Assembly (NCBI GenBank): GCA_905235445.1
Contig: CAJOLJ010000031.1
Coordinates: 1-43,924 of the forward strand
DNA: 43,924 bases
Source: an uncultured Bacteroidales bacterium
Lineage (GTDB): Bacteria > Bacteroidota > Bacteroidia > Bacteroidales > UBA932
Reading direction: 5' to 3'
The notes under the pieces were generated by a model. It ran no database searches. It was not told where the DNA came from and saw only the letters and a list, made by a program, of their open reading frames with translations. The position numbers and the translations under genes are program-made. Each line of letters opens with the position of its first letter. The stretch's first letter is position 1. Shown one piece after another: positions 24,908-32,844 of this stretch.

Positions 24908-25501
24908 ATGAAAGATTCAGCCCTGGTTATCGTGGACATGCTCTACGATTTCATAGATGGTTCGATGGCCTGCGAGGGCGCCGCCCCCGCCATCGAAGCT
25001 ACCCTTCGTTTCATTGACAGGAAGACTCTCTCAGAGGGCGTGGGGGAGGAACTCATAGGTGAACGTTATCCCATCCTCTTCGTGCGCGACTTCCACCCCG
25101 CCGACCATTGTTCCTTCACGGAGCAGGGAGGTCCCTGGCCCCCTCACTGCGTGCAGGACACCCGCGGTGCCGAGATCCACGAGGCCCTCTCCCCCTATGC
25201 CACCGAGGAGTTCACATTCTACAAAGGCTACAGGAAGGACGTGGAGCAGTATTCCGGGTTCGAGGGAATAAACGAAGCCGGGCAGAGCCTCTATGACGTC
25301 CTTGACATCATGGACATAAAGAACGTGTATGTCTGCGGGATAGCTACGGAGTTCTGCGTGAAGAATACCTGCATGGACCTTCACAAGGCCGGTTTCACGG
25401 TGTACCTGCTGAGGGACTGCCTCGCTTACGTGGACTACAAGGGTCACCTCGAGGCCCTCTGTGAAATGACGAAGGCCGGCATCCGCCTGGTAGAGAAGTA
25501 G
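24908..25501 (+). CDS. pncA: Nicotinamidase
   Basis: PncA deamidates nicotinamide to nicotinate, which PncB then uses. The 197-residue isochorismatase-fold protein has the catalytic Asp 10 (ALVIVDMLYDF), a metal site formed by D61-x-H63 (RDFHPADH) and H80 (GPWPPHC), the catalytic Lys near 106 (FYKGYRKD), and the nucleophile Cys 150 in GIATEFCVKNT. All key residues are present. It has its own promoter and is followed after 31 bases by the helicase gene, probably on the same transcript. Confidence 0.93.
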   Translation: MKDSALVIVDMLYDFIDGSMACEGAAPAIEATLRFIDRKTLSEGVGEELIGERYPILFVRDFHPADHCSFTEQGGPWPPHCVQDTRGAEIHEALSPYATEEFTFYKGYRKDVEQYSGFEGINEAGQSLYDVLDIMDIKNVYVCGIATEFCVKNTCMDLHKAGFTVYLLRDCLAYVDYKGHLEALCEMTKAGIRLVEK

Positions 25502-25532
25502 CGTCCGCAAAATCCCCACCAGCACCTCCACC

Positions 25533-27737
25533 ATGAAAGCTCCCGCATTCCTCAAGGACCTCAATGTCCAGCAGCAGAAGGCAGTGACGACCACCGAAGG
25601 CAGGGTCCGGGTGATCGCCGGGGCGGGCACTGGCAAAACCAAGGCCCTCACCTACCGCTACGCCTACCTCGTGAACTTCCTCGGGATCGATCCTGCCAAC
25701 ATCCTCTGCCTGACTTTCACGAACAAGGCTGCCGCACAGATGCGCCGTCGCATATCCCTGATGGTCCAGAGCGGGGACTACAATGACTATGTCTGCACGA
25801 TTCACGGGTGGTGCGTGAAATTCCTTCGCCAGGAAATCTACCGCCTGGGTTATCCCAAATCCTTCACCATCCTGGACGAGGAGGACTCCAAGGCCATGGC
25901 CAAGGAGTGCATGGATGAACTCGGCATGGAAAGGACCGAGAAGACCGTAAGGAAATTCCTCTCGGAGATAGCGGCCCAGAAAGCCCTGAACGGCTACATC
26001 GAGACCTACATGCTCCCCTCTTCCCACCTTACTCCCGAGATGAGGGCCTCAAGTCCCATAGCCTGTTACCTGGCCCGCCAGATCAAGGCTACCGCCCTTG
26101 ACTTCGACGACCTGATGAACTTCACCCTGTACATCCTGGACAAGTACGAAGACGCAAGGAGCAAGTGGCAGGAGGAACTCAACTACATCATGGTGGACGA
26201 GGCCCAGGACTGCAACACCGATGACTGGAACCTCATCGAGAAGATATCCGCTTTCCACAATAATCTCTTCGTGGTCGGGGACCCCGACCAGTGCATCTAT
26301 GAGTGGAGGGGCGCCAAGCCCTCCAAGTTCGTATCCTTCCCTTCGGACACCGACATAATCCTCGACGAGAACTACCGTTCCACCCAGGGCATCCTCGATA
26401 TCGCCAACTGCATCATTTCCAACAATGTGAACCGCATACCCAAGGACCTCTTCACGCTGAAGGCCCGTGGCATGAACGTCATACATTTCCATGGAAAGAG
26501 CGAGGACGAGGAAATGGAGTGGATAACGAGTACCATAGTCAGGCAGATTGCCGCAGGGGCCAGTGCCGGGGATTTCGCTGTGCTGTTCCGCTCCTCCTAC
26601 CAGTCCCGTGCGGTGGAGCACGCCCTCATGGACAAGCGCCTTCCATACGCCGTATGGGGCGGGACGCGCTTTTTCGAGAGAAAGGAAATCAAGGACATCC
26701 TTTCTTATGTCCGCCTTGTCGTGAACTCGGATGACGACCTGTCATTCAGGCGCATAATAAACGTTCCCTCCAGGAAACTCGGAAGGGTGTTCCTGGACAA
26801 TCTCACCCACATGGCCGAGGCGGACGGGACCTCCCTTCTCTCCGCCCTCATGAACCATGAGGGGGAGCTCGGCAAAAAGGAAGTAGGGGCATTCATTTCA
26901 ATAATCCGTGAAGCCCGCAACAAAGTCGCCGACGGCATCAGCATCTCTGACCTCACCGACTATCTCCTCTCCACCAGCGGCCTTCGCCAGATGGTCCGGG
27001 AGGACCAGGATGAGGACAGGCTCGAGAATGTGGAGGAACTCCTCCACTCGATGGAGCACTACGAGGAGGAGCACTCCGGGGAGGAACCCACCATAGAGGA
27101 GTACCTTCAGGACATAGCGCTGTACACCAACACCGAGAAAAGGAAGGCCGACGGGGACGTGATAAAGCTCATGACCATCCACCAGGCCAAAGGCCTGGAG
27201 TTCCCCTTCGTGTTCGTGACCGGCCTGACCGAAGGCATATTCCCCAACATGAGGACCATCCGGGAGAACAAGAAAGTCGGGGAGGAGGAGGAGAGACGTC
27301 TTATGTATGTCGCAGTGACCAGGGCCGAAAAGGGCCTGTACCTCACCGAAAGCGAAGGATACAACACTTCCACCAAGACCGGCAAATACCCTTCCCGTTT
27401 CCTCAAGGAGATAAAGGACAGCATCATAGTCCGTGAAGGTTACCTTTCCAAGGACCTGTGGGAAAGTTCCGACAGGCTGCGCCATGTCCTGGACGAGGAG
27501 AACTTCGTCCCGCAGATTCCCGGGATGATGATGGCTGCCGGGATGGGAGGCATCCCTGGTCCCGCACCTGAAGACGACGGCTTGTTCAAGGAAGGTGACA
27601 GAGTGTCACATGAGATATTCGGGGAGGGCACGGTCGAGTCTTTCTCGAAGGACCATACGACATACAAGGTCCGCTTCGGGGACGGGTTCCTCCGGAACAT
27701 CAGGGCACCTTTCCTCGTTCCCGTAAAATCGTCGTAA
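25533..27737 (+). CDS. UvrD/PcrA-type ATP-dependent DNA helicase
   Basis: This 734-residue superfamily 1A helicase would unwind DNA 3' to 5' in repair or displace proteins from DNA. Motifs in order: Q-motif LNVQQQKAV, Walker A AGAGTGKT (29-36), motif Ia TFTNKAAAQMRRR, Walker B DEAQD (222-226), motif III GDPDQCIYEWRGA, motif IV DENYRSTQGI, motif V TIHQAKGLEFPFVFV and motif VI RRLMYVAVTRA. The C-terminus (about 685-734) has the PcrA/UvrD Tudor-like segment GDRVSHEIFGEGTV. The length agrees with PcrA/UvrD. Bacteroidota carry several paralogues, so I do not choose between uvrD, rep and pcrA. It follows pncA closely. Confidence 0.93.
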   Translation: MKAPAFLKDLNVQQQKAVTTTEGRVRVIAGAGTGKTKALTYRYAYLVNFLGIDPANILCLTFTNKAAAQMRRRISLMVQSGDYNDYVCTIHGWCVKFLRQEIYRLGYPKSFTILDEEDSKAMAKECMDELGMERTEKTVRKFLSEIAAQKALNGYIETYMLPSSHLTPEMRASSPIACYLARQIKATALDFDDLMNFTLYILDKYEDARSKWQEELNYIMVDEAQDCNTDDWNLIEKISAFHNNLFVVGDPDQCIYEWRGAKPSKFVSFPSDTDIILDENYRSTQGILDIANCIISNNVNRIPKDLFTLKARGMNVIHFHGKSEDEEMEWITSTIVRQIAAGASAGDFAVLFRSSYQSRAVEHALMDKRLPYAVWGGTRFFERKEIKDILSYVRLVVNSDDDLSFRRIINVPSRKLGRVFLDNLTHMAEADGTSLLSALMNHEGELGKKEVGAFISIIREARNKVADGISISDLTDYLLSTSGLRQMVREDQDEDRLENVEELLHSMEHYEEEHSGEEPTIEEYLQDIALYTNTEKRKADGDVIKLMTIHQAKGLEFPFVFVTGLTEGIFPNMRTIRENKKVGEEEERRLMYVAVTRAEKGLYLTESEGYNTSTKTGKYPSRFLKEIKDSIIVREGYLSKDLWESSDRLRHVLDEENFVPQIPGMMMAAGMGGIPGPAPEDDGLFKEGDRVSHEIFGEGTVESFSKDHTTYKVRFGDGFLRNIRAPFLVPVKSS

Positions 27738-27805
27738 TTTCCGTGAACTTCGCCACAAGCAGCCCGTAAGACCTCCGCCCTTAAGTGAAAAAGAAATATC
27801 TTTTA

Positions 27806-27813
27806 TAACTTTG
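27806..27813 (+). promoter_or_regulatory. -7 box of the putative porin gene
   Basis: TAACTTTG lies only 20 bases before the ATG at 27834, so the 5' leader would be about 14 bases. No clear -33 element is seen. Confidence 0.6.
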
Positions 27814-27833
27814 CATCCCTTAAAGATGTGCTA

Positions 27834-30530
27834 ATGGACTTTTCATCATTAAAGAAATTCCTGTTCCCCACCGTGGTTGTGGTCCTGGCCGCAGCCCAGA
27901 CTTTCGGCATGGACTCGGCAAGGCTGAGGCGGGAGAGTGCGCAGGAGGAGAAAAGTTCACCGGACACCGTCATATACCGGAACACCATCTACACCAAGTT
28001 CCGCACAGAGGGCTGGAAAGCCGAGGACGAGGGTGCCTTTGACCTCGACACCCTGAGCGCGGATACCACCAAGGTGCTGACGGCAAGGGATACGATATTT
28101 CCACCGGACTCCCTCAAGGACATCGACCCCTTCCGCTACCGCTACTATGTAGCCCTCCTGGACTCCCTCACCCACAAGCAGGTCCGCGACTCCCTCATCA
28201 AAAGCGGGGACACCCTTGACTACAAGAGGCTCGATTCCATCTACTATGCAGACTCCACCATCCGGGCCAAGGAAGCTTTCGCCAGATGGTACGCATCCCT
28301 TGACAAGGCGGCCCGCAAGAAGTACGACTACGAGCAGAAGATGAAGCGCAAGCAGCGGGAGATGGATTCCTTATTCGTCATAAAGGATTCCCTGCAGGCA
28401 ATCAAGGACTCCATCGCGAAGTTCACCCCCAGGATCTGGGAGACGTATGCGGTGGCGGATTCCCTGCAGTACCAGAGGATCATTCACTGGACGAGGGGGC
28501 CCTACTTCAATGAAGTCAAGGTCCAACATCCGATAGATACCTCATTCAACTACTATTTCAATGACTCCCCGACGATGCGGACCGACCTTGGGACCGTGTC
28601 CCTGGGAATATCGGGAGCCCCGTCCATGAGCTGGGACTATTTCAAGAGGGGCCAGGATATGGGCGGACTCGGCGACGGGACCGGCCTGGACACCGACGGG
28701 ATATCATTCTACAAGCCGATCCAGATATATTCCTACACGCCCTACACCCTCCCGATGTGGAACTCCAAGACTGCTTACACCGAGCTGGCATACTGGGGCA
28801 CGCTGTTCGCCAACACCGAGAACGAGGACTCCAACATCCATATCCTCTCAACGCAGAACATATACCCGGAACTGAATGTGACATTCGGCTATGACCGCTG
28901 GGGCGCCAACGGCATGCTCCTGAGGGAGGATACGGACAACCGTTCCTTCCACATTGCGGGGAACTACCTGGGCAAGAGATACAGCGCATCCGCCGGATAC
29001 ATCTACAACAAGATGAAAAAAAGCGAGAACGGTGGAATCGAGGATACTTTCTGGATAAGGGACACCACGGTGGGTTCCAGGGAAATAGCTGTGCGCCTGA
29101 GCCAGGCGAACAGCATGATAAGGAAGCATACGGTCTTCCTTGACCAGACCCTTCGCATACCGTTCACATTCATTGAAGACCTCCGTCACCGCGGGGATAC
29201 GACGTACGTGAGGCCGGACAAGGATTCACTGAACACCGACATCACCACCGCATTCATCGGGCACAACCTGGAGATATCGCGCCTGCAGAGGACCTACAAC
29301 GACGTCATCCCCACTTCGGACGAGAAGCAGAGGGCCATGTACAACAACGCCTTCTACATCAATCCCACCACCTCCGCGGACTCCCTTAGCGTGACCACCG
29401 TGGAGAACAAGGTGTTCATCCGCCTGCAGCCATGGAAGGAGGAAGCGGTGGTATCGACCCTCAATGTAGGACTTGGCAACCGCATCCGCAGCCATTACCT
29501 TTTCACTCCGCAGTCTTACCTCAAGACTCCCCGGAACACGGTCTGGAACTCGACATACCTTTACGGCGGGACCAACGGAAAGATCGGGCAGGGCATAACC
29601 TGGGGAGCTGACGGATACTTCACCTTCCTCGGCCAGGAAATCGGGGACTTCGGCATCCAGGCAAACGCCCAGATGCAGTTCTTCCCCTTCAGAAGGGCCA
29701 GGAAGAGTCCCGTAACGCTCTCAGCCAAGTTCTCCACAAGTCTCGACGAGCCCGAGTTCTACGCCCAGCATTACTTCTCAAACCACTACAAGTGGGACAA
29801 TGACTTCGGGAAGATTTCAGAGACAAGGATAAGCGGAAAGATAGACATCCCTCACTGGAAACTCAAGGCAGAGGCGGGGTATTCCCTTCTTGCCGGAGGC
29901 ATATACTATGACACGGAGGGCATCGTCCGCCAGATGACGACCCCGGTAAGCATAGCCAAGATCGGGCTCCAGAAGGACTTCAAGTTCGGCATCCTGCACC
30001 TTGACAACAGGGGCCTTGTCCAACTCACTTCCGACCCCACCGTGCTTCCGCTTCCTACCGTTGCACTGAACCTCAAATGGTTCATCGAGTTCGATGTCGT
30101 GAAGGACGTGATGAGGATGCAGATAGGGGCGAACGGACTGTTCACGACAAAGTGGTACCTGCCTGCATACAACCCCGCCCTCGGAGTCTTCCAGACCCAG
30201 GACAGGGAGATGTACGGGGCATCGCCCTACGTGGATGCCTTTGTCAACATCCAGTGGAAGAACGCCTGCATCTTCCTCAAGTACATTAACGCCAACAAGG
30301 GCTGGCCCCTGGACAGCATCGATTACTTCAGCGCCGACCGTTACATCCGTTCCCAAAGCGCCTTCAAGTTCGGTATCTTCTGGCCGTTCTATCTATCACC
30401 TGTCCCGAATCCTTCCATAAGCGGAAGGGCCGGTTCGGTAAGCGGCGGCAGTTCTTCATCCTCCCGCTCCTCCGGAAGCGGCGGTTCCACCAGAAGAAGC
30501 AGTGGATCTTCTTCCGCGAGGTCACGCTAG
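27834..30530 (+). CDS. Putative porin (large outer membrane beta-barrel)
   Basis: The 898-residue protein belongs to the Bacteroidota 'putative porin' group (Porin_10-like as I remember it). The ATG at 27834 (MDFSSLKKFLFPTVVVVLAA) gives a signal peptide; a GTG two codons upstream is possible. Residues about 60-205 are a charged, coiled-coil-prone periplasmic part rich in D-S-L (KKYDYEQKMKRKQREMDSL, VIKDSLQAIKDSI). From about 210 on, beta-barrel sequence includes KTAYTELAYWGTLFANTENE, NIHILSTQN and NGGIEDTFWIRDTTVGSREI, which are very typical of the group. The last 35 residues are a Ser/Gly/Arg tail instead of an aromatic C-terminus. Substrate unknown. The transglycosylase follows 29 bases later. 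Confidence 0.82.
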   Translation: MDFSSLKKFLFPTVVVVLAAAQTFGMDSARLRRESAQEEKSSPDTVIYRNTIYTKFRTEGWKAEDEGAFDLDTLSADTTKVLTARDTIFPPDSLKDIDPFRYRYYVALLDSLTHKQVRDSLIKSGDTLDYKRLDSIYYADSTIRAKEAFARWYASLDKAARKKYDYEQKMKRKQREMDSLFVIKDSLQAIKDSIAKFTPRIWETYAVADSLQYQRIIHWTRGPYFNEVKVQHPIDTSFNYYFNDSPTMRTDLGTVSLGISGAPSMSWDYFKRGQDMGGLGDGTGLDTDGISFYKPIQIYSYTPYTLPMWNSKTAYTELAYWGTLFANTENEDSNIHILSTQNIYPELNVTFGYDRWGANGMLLREDTDNRSFHIAGNYLGKRYSASAGYIYNKMKKSENGGIEDTFWIRDTTVGSREIAVRLSQANSMIRKHTVFLDQTLRIPFTFIEDLRHRGDTTYVRPDKDSLNTDITTAFIGHNLEISRLQRTYNDVIPTSDEKQRAMYNNAFYINPTTSADSLSVTTVENKVFIRLQPWKEEAVVSTLNVGLGNRIRSHYLFTPQSYLKTPRNTVWNSTYLYGGTNGKIGQGITWGADGYFTFLGQEIGDFGIQANAQMQFFPFRRARKSPVTLSAKFSTSLDEPEFYAQHYFSNHYKWDNDFGKISETRISGKIDIPHWKLKAEAGYSLLAGGIYYDTEGIVRQMTTPVSIAKIGLQKDFKFGILHLDNRGLVQLTSDPTVLPLPTVALNLKWFIEFDVVKDVMRMQIGANGLFTTKWYLPAYNPALGVFQTQDREMYGASPYVDAFVNIQWKNACIFLKYINANKGWPLDSIDYFSADRYIRSQSAFKFGIFWPFYLSPVPNPSISGRAGSVSGGSSSSSRSSGSGGSTRRSSGSSSARSR

Positions 30531-30559
30531 AGGGGGGGGGCCTCTTATTTCCTGCCGAT

Positions 30560-31639
30560 ATGAAGGGTTCGCTCAAATACATTCTTCTGCTTCCGCTTTT
30601 TCTTCTGATTGTCCCACCTCACTGGACCACGAAGAAAGAGGACATGGCAGACCAAAGCGCCTCACAGGACTTCGTACCCGGCACCCCCTACCACATGACC
30701 CTTCTCCTGCAGGGCTACAACTCGCCAAGTGTCAGGCAATGCGGAGGTTTCGAATACAACCTGGCGAGACGTCTTGAAAGGCTGTCCGGAATAAGGTTGG
30801 GAATATCCCTGGAAAGGGACACCGCACAGATGGTGGATTCGCTAAGGAACATGGAGGGGGCGATACTTGTCCTTCCCCTTCGCTCCGTCCCCTCGGACGG
30901 GACCGTAATCCACACGTCAGCCCTTCCCGACTCCACCGTATGGGCCGTCCACCCGGACTCGGTCGCCCTGCTGAGGAGGCTTGAGGCTTTCCTCACCTAT
31001 TACTCCGCAAGTGAGGGCATCAGAAAGGACCTCGGGCGGTTCGCACCCCTATACGGCCCCTACCAGAGACTGGAAAAGGAGACCACCTACACTGAACTCA
31101 GTCCCTATGATTCCCTCTTCAAGGTCCATGCCCGCACCATAGGCTGGGACTGGAGGATGCTTTGCGCCCTTGCCTGGAAGGAATCGGGGTTCCGGCTGGA
31201 ACTCAGTAGCAGAAAAGGGGCTTCAGGTATCATGCAGATAATGCCCAAGGTAGCCCTCCTTTACGGAGTCAAGGACCTGGACGACCTGCTGGACCCGGAA
31301 AAGAACATAGCCCTTTCCGCCAGAATTCTGCAGGACATAGAGAAAGACTACACTGACTCGGCCCCGTCAAAGGAGGACCTGACGGAACTGGTTTTAGCTT
31401 GTTACAATGCGGGAACGGGAAGGATAAAGGAACTGCGGGATTTTTGCATGGAGAATTCTCTCCCTTGTTCGACCTGGAAAGAGATGAAAAGAGCCATACC
31501 CCTCATGAACGAAAGCATCATGAAGGAAGAGACCGAGACAAAACTTGGACCTTTCAAGGGTGTTGAGGCAGAGATTTTCGTCAAGGAAATGCTCTCCCTG
31601 TACGAAGCGTTCAAGACTCTGTCGGAGCCGCAGTCCTGA
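30560..31639 (+). CDS. Lytic transglycosylase (MltF-like, SLT domain)
   Basis: The enzyme should cleave peptidoglycan glycan strands, forming 1,6-anhydroMurNAc. The 359-residue protein has a membrane or signal segment (residues 5-20, YILLLPLFLLIVPP). A degenerate solute-binding-like domain covers about 40-165, and the SLT domain begins near 195: ALAWKESGF with catalytic Glu 208, GASGIMQIMP at 220-229, and LACYNAGTGRI. This order (binding domain plus SLT) matches MltF. No lipobox Cys follows the signal, so the protein may be N-terminally anchored or periplasmic. A run of nine G (30532-30540) and a small AGAGG/CCTCT hairpin separate it from the porin gene. Confidence 0.88.
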   Translation: MKGSLKYILLLPLFLLIVPPHWTTKKEDMADQSASQDFVPGTPYHMTLLLQGYNSPSVRQCGGFEYNLARRLERLSGIRLGISLERDTAQMVDSLRNMEGAILVLPLRSVPSDGTVIHTSALPDSTVWAVHPDSVALLRRLEAFLTYYSASEGIRKDLGRFAPLYGPYQRLEKETTYTELSPYDSLFKVHARTIGWDWRMLCALAWKESGFRLELSSRKGASGIMQIMPKVALLYGVKDLDDLLDPEKNIALSARILQDIEKDYTDSAPSKEDLTELVLACYNAGTGRIKELRDFCMENSLPCSTWKEMKRAIPLMNESIMKEETETKLGPFKGVEAEIFVKEMLSLYEAFKTLSEPQS

Positions 31640-31665
31640 CATTGGGAGGGGCACCGTCCCGTCCT

Positions 31666-32841
31666 CTACTGGGCCCGCACAGTCTTTGCCGGGTCCACCC
31701 TCGAAATGAATATGCACGGAATCAGCAGGATGAGCATTATAAGGACGAAGCACACCACGTCCACCGCCAGTACCGATAGCCAGTTCACATTCACCGGCAC
31801 GAATGAAATGAAGTAGTTCTTGGGGTCAAGTTTAAGCAGGTGCGTACTTCCCTGGACCAGGCAGAAGAGAAGGGCCAGGGCATTCCCGATGAGCATACCC
31901 TTGAGCACGGTATGGGATGATGCCCGCAGGAATATTTCCGAAATCTTCCTGTCCGTCATTCCCAGGGACTTGAGGGTCCCGATGGTGGAAATGTTCCGCA
32001 GGAGTTTGATCAGAAGTCCCGACACCATATTGAACCCTGCCACGATCATCATCAGCAGCAGTATCGCCACCACATTGAAATCTATGAGGTCCAGCCATGA
32101 GAATATCTGCGGATAGCGGTAATATGATGTGGTTACAAGAGGTATCGACTCATCCTCGGGACAGTGGAATGAGAGATATGTAGTTATCCTGTCGGAAATG
32201 TAAGAAGCCTTCTCCTCTCCCATCATGGAGCGGTCCAGGTGAACTTCCAGTGCGGACACCTCTCCCTCCTGCCACTGGCAGACTCGCCTCAGGTCTTCAA
32301 GTCCGCAGTTGACGATGAGGTTCCCGTCACCTGTGAGGATGCCGTCATAAATGCTCTCGACAGTGAACTTGCGGACTCTCACTCTTTCACCCACGAAGTA
32401 GGAAAGGAGTTCGTCTCCCACACTCAGGGAGAGGATTTCCGCAAGGCGGCGAGGTATCGACACCCTCAGGGAATCCAGGCCGTACTCTTCCCCGCCCTTG
32501 AATATGACCCCGTGGATGTCGGAGTCCTTTTTCACTATTCCTCCCCTGTATATGACTTCATCGACCCTCCTTACTCCTTCCAGGGAATCGATCCATCCCC
32601 TCCAGTTCCCTTTCATGGGACCGCTCAGGTCAAGGGATGCTTCCGAACTCATATAGTCAGCCTCACGCGGGGTAACCTGCACGTCCCCGCACAGGTCTGC
32701 GATGGAGGAACGTATTTCCCTTCTGAACCCTCCGGAGACACTCATAGCTATTATCATGACAAGGAAAGAGAGGGCGACGGCCCCTACGGAGAGGCCGTCA
32801 CCCTTTCTGAGCCTGGATGCTATGAGTGCGGAAGGATTCAT
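31666..32841 (-). CDS. ABC transporter permease of the LolC/E-MacB type
   Basis: The 391-residue protein has an N-terminal helix (about 18-38, LSVGAVALSFLVMIIAMSV), a large periplasmic domain (about 40-240), and three C-terminal helices (about 250-275, 310-330, 350-375). That is the FtsX/MacB-like layout found in LolC/LolE. The segment NMVSGLLIKLLRNISTIGTLKSLGMT resembles the conserved cytoplasmic coupling region of these permeases (I-G-x-L-K-x-x-G). LolC/E extracts lipoproteins from the inner membrane. No ATPase (LolD-like) gene is nearby, so its partner must be elsewhere. It starts 3 bases after the M13 peptidase stop. Confidence 0.85.
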   Translation of the reverse strand: MNPSALIASRLRKGDGLSVGAVALSFLVMIIAMSVSGGFRREIRSSIADLCGDVQVTPREADYMSSEASLDLSGPMKGNWRGWIDSLEGVRRVDEVIYRGGIVKKDSDIHGVIFKGGEEYGLDSLRVSIPRRLAEILSLSVGDELLSYFVGERVRVRKFTVESIYDGILTGDGNLIVNCGLEDLRRVCQWQEGEVSALEVHLDRSMMGEEKASYISDRITTYLSFHCPEDESIPLVTTSYYRYPQIFSWLDLIDFNVVAILLLMMIVAGFNMVSGLLIKLLRNISTIGTLKSLGMTDRKISEIFLRASSHTVLKGMLIGNALALLFCLVQGSTHLLKLDPKNYFISFVPVNVNWLSVLAVDVVCFVLIMLILLIPCIFISRVDPAKTVRAQ

Positions 32842-32844
32842 CTC

